DNA of 64,000 nucleotides, from NCBI GenBank assembly GCA_947493745.1, contig CANLSM010000019.1, forward strand, positions 1-64,000. Direction: 5' to 3'. Below the pieces are notes generated by a model. It did not search any database. It worked only from the letters and a program-made list of their open reading frames with translations, and was not told the origin of the DNA. Position numbers and translations under genes: made by a program. The DNA comes from an uncultured Paracoccaceae bacterium. GTDB lineage: Bacteria; Pseudomonadota; Alphaproteobacteria; Rhodobacterales; Rhodobacteraceae. Below are positions 1-8,047 of the stretch, piece by piece; within the stretch, counting starts at the first letter, position 1, and every line of letters begins with the position of its first letter.

Positions 1-89
1 TCAGAACCAATCCCAAGATCACCCCCAACCTCCAGTATCGGACGCTTCAAAGCGCCCCGCGCTATCTCTATGTCAGAAAGATATTCCAT
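1..89 (-). CDS. fhs: Formate-tetrahydrofolate ligase, N-terminal fragment (cut by window edge)
   Basis: Reading the minus strand from an ATG at 87-89 gives 29 residues before the window ends. They begin MEYLSDIEIARGALKRPI and continue to LGIGS. The SDIEIA...KPI..(I/V)...LGI pattern is the characteristic N-terminus of formate-THF ligase, which makes 10-formyl-THF from formate, THF and ATP. The start lies 4 bp downstream of the stop of the preceding minus-strand gene, so it looks like the last visible gene of the oxalate operon. Only about 5% of the usual ~555-residue protein is present. Identification rests on this short but distinctive stretch and on the C1 context. Confidence 0.8.
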   Translation of the reverse strand, partial: MEYLSDIEIARGALKRPILEVGGDLGIGS

Positions 90-93
90 GTCG

Positions 94-981
94 CTATCCC
101 AACCCCGCAATCCATTCAGCAGCGGGTTGTTTCTGCCCGCCCTTTGGCCGCAGCCGCTTGATCAGGATCCGCCCGCCCCCGGCCTGCATCACGATGCCAT
201 CCGCGGTGGTCTCAACCAGATCACCGGGGGGGCCGTCGCCATCGAGCCTGGCGCAATCATAGACCTGCACCGGCGTGCCTTTGATCTCGGTGGAGGCGCC
301 GGGCGCCGGGTTGGCGGCGCGGATGAGGTTGTAGACCTCTGCAACCGGCTTTGACCAGTCAATCGTCGCGGCTTCCTTGTTGAACCAGCTCTCGTAGGAG
401 CCGTCTTCCAGCCGCTGGTCATGCTTGATGATCACGCCCGCCTTGACCAGATCGAGCCCTTCGATCATCGCATCGACACCCATCGGGAAGAGCTTGTTGA
501 AATAGACATCGCCCAGCGTCTCGTCCGGTCCGATATCGCAGGATTTCTGCAACATGATCGGGCCCTCATCGAGCCCGTCATCGGGCCAGAAAATCGTGAG
601 CCCGGTCCGGGTCTTGCCCATGGCAATCGGCCAGTTGATCGAGGACGGTCCGCGATGCATCGGACAAAGCGACGGGTGATACTGGAAGGTGCCGTATTTT
701 GGTGCGTCCCGCACGGCTTCCGGCACGAAGAGCAGGACATAGGCCATCATGCAGATATCGGCGTTGAAGCTCTGCATCAACTCAAGCGCCTCGGGCGTCT
801 TCCAGGAGGCGGGCTGATGCACCGGCAAACCCTTTTCGCGCGCAAACTCGGCGAGCGCATCCTCGGGTCTGCCTTCCTTGGTCGGCGCACAGCAGACGGC
901 CACGACATCCTCGCCGCGCTCCAGAAGCCGCTCAAGCACGGCTTTGCCGAAGGCCTGCTGGCCATGGACCACTATTCGCAT
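94..981 (-). CDS. Stand-alone 10-formyl-THF hydrolase/formyltransferase-like protein (ALDH1L1 hydrolase-domain type)
   Basis: The product has 295 residues and folds as a formyltransferase along its full length. It resembles the N-terminal hydrolase domain of 10-formyl-THF dehydrogenase (ALDH1L1) more than Met-tRNA formyltransferase. It has YHPSL..P.HRG at 101-111 and FWPDDGLDEG at 131-140, giving catalytic His102 and Asp138 spaced 36 residues apart as in ALDH1L1 (His106/Asp142). LFP.G and INW-type motifs follow. Fmt's catalytic Asn position is Gln100 here. There is no aldehyde-dehydrogenase domain and no ACP-like linker. The ATG has a strong GGAGG site. It lies 54 bp after frc and 4 bp before fhs, so it probably moves or removes formyl groups on folate or CoA during oxalate breakdown. 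The exact reaction is inferred. Confidence 0.75.
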   Translation of the reverse strand: MRIVVHGQQAFGKAVLERLLERGEDVVAVCCAPTKEGRPEDALAEFAREKGLPVHQPASWKTPEALELMQSFNADICMMAYVLLFVPEAVRDAPKYGTFQYHPSLCPMHRGPSSINWPIAMGKTRTGLTIFWPDDGLDEGPIMLQKSCDIGPDETLGDVYFNKLFPMGVDAMIEGLDLVKAGVIIKHDQRLEDGSYESWFNKEAATIDWSKPVAEVYNLIRAANPAPGASTEIKGTPVQVYDCARLDGDGPPGDLVETTADGIVMQAGGGRILIKRLRPKGGQKQPAAEWIAGLG

Positions 982-1035
982 TCTCTTCCTCCCATTTGGC
1001 CGGGCCGCAGGTCTCTGCCTGCATCGCCCGTCCGG

Positions 1036-2310
1036 TTATTCAGCAGCTATTTTGCCCGGCTCACCCACTGCGCCTGACGCCACAACGCGGTCCAGGTCAT
1101 CGCCTGTGTAACCCAGCACATCACGCAAAATCTCACCGGTATGCTCGCCCAGAAGCGGGGAGCGTTCGACCTCGACCGGGCTGTCGGACAATTTGACCGG
1201 GCAGCCGACGCTGACATAGGTGCCGCGTTCGGGATGCTCGACATCGACGATGGTGCCGGTCTCGCGCAGCCCCTGATCATCCATGATCTCCTTGGTGGAC
1301 AGGATCGGCCCGACCGGGATGTCATGCGGGTTGCAGATTTCCATCACCTCGAACTTGGTCTTGGTCATGGTCCATTGCTCGATCCGGTCGAAAATCTTGT
1401 TCAGCTTGTCGAGCCGCTCTTTCGGCTTCGCGAAGCCTTCCTTGGTTTTCCATTCCGGCTCACCGATCACGTCGCAGATTTTCTCCCACACGGCCGCTTG
1501 GGTAATGAAATAGGTGTAGGCGTTGGGATCGGTCTCCCAGCCCTTGCATTTCAGAATGCGACCGGGCTGGCCGCCGCCGCTGTCATTTCCCGCGCGCGGG
1601 GTGGCATCGCCAAAGGGAACGCCTTCGCCAAACTGGGAATATTCCTCCAAAGGCCCTGCCGCCAGCCGCTGCTGATCGCGCAGTTTCACCCGGCAGAGAT
1701 TGATCACGCCGTCCTGCATCGGTGCCAGAACCTTCTGCCCGCGCCCTGATCTCTCGCGCTGATAGAGCGCGGTCACAATGCCGAGTGCGAGATGCAGGCC
1801 GGTGCCGCTGTCACCGATCTGGGCACCGGTCACAACCGGCGGGCCGTCGCGGAACCCGGTGGTGGAGGCTGCCCCACCCGCGCATTGCGCGACGTTCTCA
1901 TAGACCTTGCAATCCTCGTACTTGCCGGGCCCGAAGCCCTTGACGGAGGCCATGATGAGCCGTGGGTTTATCTCTTGTATCCGCTCCCACGAAAACCCCA
2001 TGCGGTCGAGCGCGCCTGGGGCGAAATTCTCCACCAGCACGTCGCATGTCTCGATCAGGCGCGTCAGAACCTCCTTGCCGGTCTCGTTCTTGGAGTTCAG
2101 CTCGATGGAGCGCTTGTTGTGGTTGAGCATGGTGAAATAGAGGCTGTCAGCGCCGGGCACATCGACCAGTTGCTTGCGGGTCGCATCGCCGACGCCGGGA
2201 CGTTCCACCTTGAACACATCGGCCCCGAACCACGCCAGAAGCTGCGTGCAGGTCGGGCCGGATTGCACATGGGTGAAGTCGAGAATTTTGACGCCTTCGA
2301 GCGCTTTCAT
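1036..2310 (-). CDS. frc: Formyl-CoA:oxalate CoA-transferase
   Basis: This family III CoA-transferase (CaiB/BaiF fold, 424 residues) transfers CoA from formyl-CoA to oxalate, giving oxalyl-CoA and formate. It matches the Oxalobacter enzyme along its length: [13 protein letters not shown] near 11-23, catalytic Asp167 in [10 protein letters not shown], and KCKGWETD near 253-260. The flexible glycine loop is GGGQPG at 245-250, with Ser replacing the first Gly of the usual GGGG. The usual family length is about 425. Its start lies 12 bp after the oxc stop, so the two are co-transcribed. Together they form the classical oxalate decarboxylation cycle in the cytoplasm. Confidence 0.93.
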   Translation of the reverse strand: MKALEGVKILDFTHVQSGPTCTQLLAWFGADVFKVERPGVGDATRKQLVDVPGADSLYFTMLNHNKRSIELNSKNETGKEVLTRLIETCDVLVENFAPGALDRMGFSWERIQEINPRLIMASVKGFGPGKYEDCKVYENVAQCAGGAASTTGFRDGPPVVTGAQIGDSGTGLHLALGIVTALYQRERSGRGQKVLAPMQDGVINLCRVKLRDQQRLAAGPLEEYSQFGEGVPFGDATPRAGNDSGGGQPGRILKCKGWETDPNAYTYFITQAAVWEKICDVIGEPEWKTKEGFAKPKERLDKLNKIFDRIEQWTMTKTKFEVMEICNPHDIPVGPILSTKEIMDDQGLRETGTIVDVEHPERGTYVSVGCPVKLSDSPVEVERSPLLGEHTGEILRDVLGYTGDDLDRVVASGAVGEPGKIAAE

Positions 2311-2322
2311 CAGAGGCTTTCC

Positions 2323-4059
2323 TTATTTCTTGACGACGCTTTGCGGGTTGAGATTGCCGATCCGGCCACTCTCGGTCCCTGCCTGCGGGTCGATAACTGC
2401 GTTCACAAGGGTTGGTTTGCCGGAGGCCAGTGCCTCGGTCACGGCACGGCGCAACTCGTCAGGGGAGGTCGCGTTGACGCCGACCCCTCCGAAGGCCTGC
2501 ATCATCATGTCATAACGGCTGTCTTTGACAAATACGGTGGGTGCCACGTCATCCCCCGCCGGATTGGTGTCCGTGCCGCGATAGATGCCGTTGTTGTTGA
2601 AGACCACCACGCAGACCGGGAGATTGTAACGGCAGATCGTCTCGATCTCCATGCCGGAAAAGCCGAAGGCACTGTCGCCCTCCACCGCCAGAACCGGACA
2701 CCCGGTCTCGATCGCTGCGGCCACCGCAAAGCCCATGCCGATGCCCATCACGCCCCAGGTCCCGACGTCGAGCCGTTTGCGCGGCTTGTGGATGTCGATG
2801 ATCGAGCGGGCGAAATCGAGCGTATTGGCCCCCTCGTTCACCAGGATCGTGTCGGTTTTCTCGGCCATGATGGTTTTCAGCACGCCGAGTGCGCCGTGAT
2901 AGTCCATCGGCACGTTGTTATTCTGCAACTTCGGTGCCATGCGGGCGACATTGGTCTCGACTTTGGTGCGGATGGCATTCGTCCAGTCCGAGGGAGGCTT
3001 CGCCCAGTTGTCACCCATGCCCTCCAGCAGGGCGGCGACGCAGGAGCCGATATCGCCCACCACGGGGGCCGCGATTTCAACATTGCTGTCCATCTCGGTC
3101 GGCTCGATATCGATCTGGATGAATTTCTTCGGGGCCGTCCCCCAGGTCTTGCCCTTGCCATGGGACAGGAGCCAGTTGAGCCGCGCCCCAATCATCACAA
3201 CGACATCGCTTTCCTTCAGCGCCAGTGATCGGGCAGCGCCCGCCGATTGTGGATGGGTGTCGGGCAGCAGGCCCTTGGCCATGCTCATCGGCAGATAGGG
3301 GATGCCGCTCTTCTCGACAAGCGCACGAATGTCCTCGTCAGCCTGTGCATAGGCTGCACCTTTGCCGAAGATGATCAGCGGACGTTCCGCGCCCTTGAGC
3401 ACCTCAAGCGCGCGGTCGATCGACGCAGGCGCGGGAAGCTGCGCAGGCGCCGGATCAATGACCTTATGCAGCGAAGCTTCACCTGCCACGGCGTCCATGG
3501 TCTGTGAAAAAAGCTTCGCTGGAAGGTCGAGATAGACTCCGCCCGGACGTCCCGAACAGGCAGCCCGGATGGCGCGCGCCACTCCGATCCCGATGTCTTC
3601 TGCATGCAGAATGCGGTAGGCCGCCTTGCAGAGCGGCTTGGCAATCGCAAGCTGGTCCATCTCCTCATAGTCGCCTTGTTGCAGATCGACGATCTCGCGT
3701 TCGGACGAGCCGCTGATCAGGATCATCGGGAAGCAGTTGGTGGTGGCATTCGCCAGCGCCGTCAGACCGTTCAGAAACCCCGGCGCGGAAACCGTCAGGC
3801 AGACGCCCGGCTTTTTGGTCAGAAATCCCGCAATGGCGGCGGCGTTGCCGGCGTGTTGCTCGTGCCGAAATGAGATGACCCGCATGCCTTCCGCCTGCGC
3901 CATCCGACCCAGATCGGTGATCGGAATGCCGGGCACGCCGTAGATCGTTTTGATATCATTCAGTTTCAGAGCATCAATGACGAGGTGAAAACCATCAGTC
4001 AGCGCAGGACTTGTGTCTTCTTCGGTGGGTTGTGCCACACTTTGCACGCTTGCCGACAT
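2323..4059 (-). CDS. oxc: Oxalyl-CoA decarboxylase (ThDP-dependent)
   Basis: The enzyme converts oxalyl-CoA to formyl-CoA and CO2. I chose the ATG at 4059 (578 residues, starting MSASVQSV). It has an AAGGAAG site and lies 2 bp after the gntR stop, whereas the longer frame merely overlaps gntR. The ThDP-activating Glu is Glu67 in [11 protein letters not shown]. The C-terminal ThDP motif runs from GDSAFGFSG (about 461) to the NNN.GIYRG stretch (about 488), almost as in Oxalobacter Oxc (568 residues). The central domain carries the [13 protein letters not shown] motif. With frc downstream this forms the CoA-recycling oxalate cycle. Confidence 0.94.
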   Translation of the reverse strand: MSASVQSVAQPTEEDTSPALTDGFHLVIDALKLNDIKTIYGVPGIPITDLGRMAQAEGMRVISFRHEQHAGNAAAIAGFLTKKPGVCLTVSAPGFLNGLTALANATTNCFPMILISGSSEREIVDLQQGDYEEMDQLAIAKPLCKAAYRILHAEDIGIGVARAIRAACSGRPGGVYLDLPAKLFSQTMDAVAGEASLHKVIDPAPAQLPAPASIDRALEVLKGAERPLIIFGKGAAYAQADEDIRALVEKSGIPYLPMSMAKGLLPDTHPQSAGAARSLALKESDVVVMIGARLNWLLSHGKGKTWGTAPKKFIQIDIEPTEMDSNVEIAAPVVGDIGSCVAALLEGMGDNWAKPPSDWTNAIRTKVETNVARMAPKLQNNNVPMDYHGALGVLKTIMAEKTDTILVNEGANTLDFARSIIDIHKPRKRLDVGTWGVMGIGMGFAVAAAIETGCPVLAVEGDSAFGFSGMEIETICRYNLPVCVVVFNNNGIYRGTDTNPAGDDVAPTVFVKDSRYDMMMQAFGGVGVNATSPDELRRAVTEALASGKPTLVNAVIDPQAGTESGRIGNLNPQSVVKK

Positions 4060-4061
4060 TC

Positions 4062-4778
4062 CTAACTTCCTTCTGTCTTTTTCTGTGCTTCTGATTGCGC
4101 TGTCGCGTCGAGTCGGTTCCATGTGCGTCGCACATGTCCGTGCAGGCGCATCGTGTGCTCGCGCACAAGTCGGGCGGCAAGATCCGGCTTGCGTGCCTCG
4201 ATGGCTTCGATGATCTCCATATGGTCGACCACCGACCTTGTGGCACGGTCATCCTCTTCCAGCGCCCGCCTGCGCACTGCGTGCATGTGAACGAAGAGGC
4301 CTTCGGCCATCACCTGCAACATATTGCAGCCCGAGGCCTCCAGGATCATCTGGTGAAACTTGATATTGGCCTCAGAATACTCTGACAGATCGGCGCGGGC
4401 GGAACTCGCACTGTGGCGCATCGCGTGTTTGCGAAGACCTGCAATCTGCGCATCGGTTGCGGTCTCGGCGGCCAGTCTCGCTGCCATGCTTTCCAGCGCC
4501 GCCCATGCAACGATCATCTCGAGAATTTCAGTCAGCGACTTGCGGATCACGAACACGCCCTTGCGCGGGCGAATATCCAGAAACCCGTCCTGTTCCAGCC
4601 GCGCCAGTGCCTCCCGCAGCGGTGTACGCGAGATGCCGAGCTGATCCGCAATCGAGCGTTCATCCAGCCGCAGATTCGCATCCTTGTCATAGATGTTCAT
4701 GTTGATGATCGCCTCACGCAACATGTCGTAGATATGATCCTTGAGCGTGAAATTTGTCGCGATGGGGCGCAGTTTCAC
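4062..4778 (-). CDS. GntR-family (FCD subfamily) regulator of the oxalate cluster
   Basis: This 238-residue regulator has an N-terminal winged helix (about 14-75, with [19 protein letters not shown]) and a C-terminal FCD ligand domain with the usual metal-type residues (N..FH near 138, VDH near 183, EHTMRLHGH near 207). The start is GTG with GGAGG six bases upstream. It is the first gene of the gntR-oxc-frc-formyltransferase-fhs run and ends 2 bp before oxc. A perfect TGGTATACCA palindrome sits 48 bp upstream of its start. A related TGGT-N2-ACCA site precedes the SucCD-like operon, so it probably controls itself and both halves of the locus. The ligand (oxalate, oxalyl-CoA or formate) is unknown. 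Confidence 0.88.
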   Translation of the reverse strand: MKLRPIATNFTLKDHIYDMLREAIINMNIYDKDANLRLDERSIADQLGISRTPLREALARLEQDGFLDIRPRKGVFVIRKSLTEILEMIVAWAALESMAARLAAETATDAQIAGLRKHAMRHSASSARADLSEYSEANIKFHQMILEASGCNMLQVMAEGLFVHMHAVRRRALEEDDRATRSVVDHMEIIEAIEARKPDLAARLVREHTMRLHGHVRRTWNRLDATAQSEAQKKTEGS

Positions 4779-4825
4779 AATGCACCTCCGGAGTTGATCG
4801 AAATGAAAGATGATTCCGAAGTCAT

Positions 4826-4835
4826 TGGTATACCA
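4826..4835. promoter_or_regulatory. Candidate GntR operator TGGTATACCA
   Basis: A perfect 10-bp palindrome in the 125-bp gap between the SucD-like gene and gntR. It has the TGGT-N2-ACCA form expected of FCD-type GntR repressors and recurs at 6972-6981 (one-sided variation in the centre) and 46398-46407. Confidence 0.6.
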
Positions 4836-4903
4836 TAGACCAGTTCGAGGCGTGCTTCAACGGATTTGGCGTCGAGGCGCTCATATCAGGGTTCCGTTGG
4901 CCG

Positions 4904-5782
4904 TCAGGCATCTGCCATTGCCCGTTTCACGCAAGACACGACATCATCGGCGTGCTCGGCGATGACCACACCGGCATCACGCAAGGCCTTTGCCTTGGCA
5001 TCCGCCGTCTCCAGACCGAAGATCGACAGCGTGCCCGCATGGCCCATCCGGCGTTCCTTGGGCGCATGTCGCCCGACCACAAGGGCAATGACCGGCTTTC
5101 CATAGTCAACGGATTGTAGATAGGCTGCCGCGTCCTCTTCCTCACGTCCGCCGATCTCGCCGATCAGAATGACCGCCTTGGTCTCCGGATCATCGCGGAA
5201 CCGGCGCAGGGCGTCCGTGAAGCCGATTCCGTGGATTGCATCCCCGCCGACGCCGATGGTCGTGGATTGTCCGAGATTGGCGGCGCTGGTCTGCGCCAGA
5301 ACTTCGGATGTCAGCGAAGCCGACCGGGACACAATGCCGACTGGACCCTGTCTGGCATCCTTGGTCGGCATCACACCGATCTTGCACGCGCCTGGTGTCA
5401 GAATACCTTGAGAGTTCGGGCCGATCAGCACCGTCCGGGATCCCTGAAGCGCGGCTTTCACCCTGGTCATGTCGTGCTGCGGCACCCGCTCGGTCACGCA
5501 GACAACGACGTCGAGCTTTGCCGTGATCGCTTCGATCATCGCGTCGGCAGCATGATGAGCGGGCACCATGATCAGGCTCGCATTCGCGCCTGTTTCGGCC
5601 ACGGCATCTGCCACCGTGTCGAAAATTGGCAGTCCGAGATGCCGGCCTCCACCCTTGCCGGGGCGCACGCCTCCAACATAGTCTGATCCGTATCGCATCG
5701 CCAGATCGGTGTAAAAGGTTCCCGACCGACCGGTCATGCCCTGCACGATGACCTTCGTGTTTTCATCTATCAGAATGGACAT
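4904..5782 (-). CDS. SucD-like acyl-CoA ligase alpha subunit (paralogue; malate- or oxalate-CoA ligase candidate)
   Basis: A 292-residue homologue of the succinyl-CoA synthetase alpha subunit, encoded in addition to the canonical sucD at 53198. The CoA-binding Rossmann domain (VQGMTGRSGTF) and the phosphohistidine (His248 in RRMGHAG) are present, so it should be catalytically competent. Around the carboxylate site it departs from the canonical enzyme: GPNSQG for GPNCPG, and SRSASLTSE for SRSGTLTYE. The C-terminus is also divergent. The ATG overlaps the beta-subunit stop (TGATG). The position before oxc/frc suggests it makes a CoA thioester used by this locus, perhaps oxalyl-CoA or malyl-CoA. 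Substrate is inferred only. Confidence 0.8.
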   Translation of the reverse strand: MSILIDENTKVIVQGMTGRSGTFYTDLAMRYGSDYVGGVRPGKGGGRHLGLPIFDTVADAVAETGANASLIMVPAHHAADAMIEAITAKLDVVVCVTERVPQHDMTRVKAALQGSRTVLIGPNSQGILTPGACKIGVMPTKDARQGPVGIVSRSASLTSEVLAQTSAANLGQSTTIGVGGDAIHGIGFTDALRRFRDDPETKAVILIGEIGGREEEDAAAYLQSVDYGKPVIALVVGRHAPKERRMGHAGTLSIFGLETADAKAKALRDAGVVIAEHADDVVSCVKRAMADA

Positions 5783-6936
5783 CAGGCGCGCCCTCCTGCC
5801 AGTTCGACCGAGCGCGCGACGGCAGCGCCAAGGTCATCGAATACTTCCACCGGAAGCAGCCGGTCCTTTAGAATTTTCAGAGCCCATTCAGAGCCTTGTC
5901 CGGCAAGTCGCGTGATGATCGGCACCCGTCGCGAAGATCGTGAGAAGGCGAAGGCCACGCCTTCGGCAACAGTGTCACAGACCGTCATCCCGCCCCCGTG
6001 CACATTGAGAAGGATGTTCTTCACCGACGGATCGTCGAGCAACAGCTCAACACCCTTGGCGATATGAAAGCTGGTCGCGGTGGTGCGGATGTCCATGAAA
6101 TTCGCAGGCTTGCCGCCTGCATCAACCAGCATGTCGTTGGTGGCCAGTCCAAGACCGGCCCCATTCACCACCACGCCTATGTTGCCGTCCAGCTTGACCA
6201 GGTTGATCTCGTTTTCCTGCGCGATCCGTTCTGCCTTGGTCAGACCATCATCGCTAATCAGGGCCTCCAACTCGGGGTGCCGGAAGAGTGCATTGGTATC
6301 GAGCCCGACCTTTGCATCCACGGCCACCCACTCACCATCGGATGTGCGGGCCAGAGGGTTAATCTCCAGAAGGTTCATGTCATATTCGACGAAAGCCCGG
6401 GCAGCGGATTGCACGATGTCAGCGACGGACTGTTCATCCGGGAAGCCGGCAGATTTCAGCATATCAGCGATCGCGGCAGCGTCGTTGTCGAGTGGTATTG
6501 AACTGACAACATCAGGATTCATCCGGGCGACCTGCTCGAACTCGACACCGCCCTTCGAGGATGCCAGAAACGTCGGTATCGCCGTTGCGAGATCAAGCAC
6601 GAGGGCGATGAAGAAATCCTTCTCAATCGGCACGGCCGCCTCGATATAGACGGCGCCGACGATCTCTCCTGCGGGGCCGGTCTGCTCGGTTACGAGTGGT
6701 TTGCCGAGCAGTTTTTCGGCTTCCTCCCTCACAAGCGAGGGGGTTGCCGCGAACTTGATGCCGCCCGCCAGCCCGCGCCCGCCTGCCGCGATCTGAGCCT
6801 TGACCACATACTTTGAAGCGCCGATTTCACGACTTCGGCTTTCGGCCTCTTCCGCGGATTTTGCAATCCGACCCTCCGGGAAATCAATTTTGTACTGGGA
6901 CAGAAGCTCTTTGGACTTGTGCTCGGAAAGAAACAT
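5782..6936 (-). CDS. SucC-like acyl-CoA ligase beta subunit (paralogue)
   Basis: An ATP-grasp beta subunit of 384 residues, partner of the SucD-like protein. The frame is open further upstream, but the ATG at 6936 (MFLSEHKSKELL) has a clear GGAGG site and matches the family start. The longer version adds low-quality residues that overlap the lysR promoter. ATP-grasp motifs are visible (VVKAQIAAGGRGLAGG, NPLA, NGAGLG). The C-terminal loop that is [10 protein letters not shown] in canonical SucC reads NVHGGGMTVCD here. This changes the loop implicated in carboxylate binding and points to a substrate other than succinate. First gene of the minus-strand unit. Confidence 0.8.
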   Translation of the reverse strand: MFLSEHKSKELLSQYKIDFPEGRIAKSAEEAESRSREIGASKYVVKAQIAAGGRGLAGGIKFAATPSLVREEAEKLLGKPLVTEQTGPAGEIVGAVYIEAAVPIEKDFFIALVLDLATAIPTFLASSKGGVEFEQVARMNPDVVSSIPLDNDAAAIADMLKSAGFPDEQSVADIVQSAARAFVEYDMNLLEINPLARTSDGEWVAVDAKVGLDTNALFRHPELEALISDDGLTKAERIAQENEINLVKLDGNIGVVVNGAGLGLATNDMLVDAGGKPANFMDIRTTATSFHIAKGVELLLDDPSVKNILLNVHGGGMTVCDTVAEGVAFAFSRSSRRVPIITRLAGQGSEWALKILKDRLLPVEVFDDLGAAVARSVELAGGRA

Positions 6937-6962
6937 GCGGAAACCTCCAGGCAGAGTGAAGT

Positions 6963-6983
6963 TGTGGTATCTGGTACACCACA
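6963..6983. promoter_or_regulatory. Dyad upstream of the SucCD-like operon (candidate GntR operator)
   Basis: An inverted repeat TGTGGT-N9-ACCACA that contains TGGT-AC-ACCA at 6972-6981, 27-47 bp upstream of the beta-subunit start. It resembles the perfect palindrome at 4826-4835 in front of gntR. Confidence 0.5.
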
Positions 6984-7074
6984 GGACCAATTGAGTCAAC
7001 AGCACAGCCAGGCAAGCCGATTGCGGCAGTGCGCAAGCCGCGCTAGGGCTGTTGAAGCGCGGTCGGAGGCGGGA

Positions 7075-7965
7075 ATGTTTGAACTCAGAGATATGCAACT
7101 GCTCGTTGCCCTGGCACGACACCGTCATTTCGCGCGGGCTGCAAACGAGTGTGGTATCTCGCAGCCCGCCTTTTCGATGCGGATCCGAAATGCTGAAGAA
7201 CAACTCGGCGTTTCCATCGTCAAACGTGGCAATCGATTTCAAGGATTTACGGAGGAAGGCGAGATCATCCTGCGCCGCGCCCGGAAACTGCTCGACGATG
7301 CAAAGGCGCTGGAGGAGGAAGTGCAATCCGCGAGGGGCGCTGTCAGCGGGCATCTGACGGTTGGAGTTGTCCCCACCGCGCTGGCCTATGCGGCGGAGGT
7401 TTCTGCACGTCTATACGAAAGCTGTCCCGGTGTTCTGATGCGGACGCGGTCGCTGACATCCCTCCAGATACAACAGGGGCTTGAGGATGGATCGATCGAT
7501 GCTGGGATCACTTATGTCGATGGCATTTCACCCGATCTTCTGAGTGTTCTGCCGCTCTATGAGGAAAAATATGTCGCCATCATCCCCGAAGCGATCGCCC
7601 CGCGCAGAAGCGGTATGATTTCGTGGGAAGAGGTCGCCGCGCTGCCGCTCAGCCTTCTTGAGCCGCAAATGCAGAACAGGCGTATTCTGAGCCGTGTCTT
7701 TCAGGATAACGGCCTTCAGCCTCGCGTTGTGACCGAGACGAATGCCTTCACCGCCTCGCTTGTAATGGCGCGTCAGGGGTTTGCGGCGACAATCGTGCCC
7801 GAGGTTCTGGTCCGGTCGCTTGGGCAGCTTGATGGCACGGTCGTTTTGCCATTGAGTGAGCCAGAGGTGAGTAAATCGATCTGTCTGGTTTCCATCATGC
7901 GAACGCCGGGGCAGCCTACGGTTGATGCATTGAGGTGGCTGCTGATGGCATTTCATGATAAGTAG
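7075..7965 (+). CDS. LysR-family regulator of formate dehydrogenase
   Basis: A 296-residue LysR protein with the helix-turn-helix at about 1-60 (FARAANECGISQPAFSMRI) and a two-lobed effector domain from about 90 on (GHLTVGVVPTALAY). The ATG at 7075 has GGAGG five bases upstream; the open frame beyond it has no support. It is transcribed divergently from the SucCD-like genes and ends 82 bp before fdh1B, in the same direction. LysR genes commonly precede NAD-dependent formate dehydrogenase operons (fdsR position). A large dyad between the two genes is the likely target. Confidence 0.88.
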   Translation: MFELRDMQLLVALARHRHFARAANECGISQPAFSMRIRNAEEQLGVSIVKRGNRFQGFTEEGEIILRRARKLLDDAKALEEEVQSARGAVSGHLTVGVVPTALAYAAEVSARLYESCPGVLMRTRSLTSLQIQQGLEDGSIDAGITYVDGISPDLLSVLPLYEEKYVAIIPEAIAPRRSGMISWEEVAALPLSLLEPQMQNRRILSRVFQDNGLQPRVVTETNAFTASLVMARQGFAATIVPEVLVRSLGQLDGTVVLPLSEPEVSKSICLVSIMRTPGQPTVDALRWLLMAFHDK

Positions 7966-7973
7966 AGATTATT

Positions 7974-8007
7974 GAACATGTCCAATTATTGATTGGACGA
8001 TATGTTC
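7974..8007. promoter_or_regulatory. Nested inverted repeat before fdh1B (candidate LysR site)
   Basis: In the 82-bp lysR-fdh1B gap, outer arms GAACAT (7974-7979) and ATGTTC (8002-8007) enclose inner arms GTCCAAT (7980-7986) and ATTGGAC (7992-7998). All arms are perfect complements. No T-run follows, so an operator or activator site is likelier than a terminator. Confidence 0.5.
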
Positions 8008-8047
8008 TCCTGATGCAAAGTCGTGCCGACAGTTTCGGGAGGCATCA

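Noticed and set aside
6937-7353. Longer start for the SucC-like gene (523 codons)
   Set aside because: The extra 139 residues lack homology and overlap the divergent lysR gene. The ATG at 6936 has a GGAGG site and the family N-terminus.
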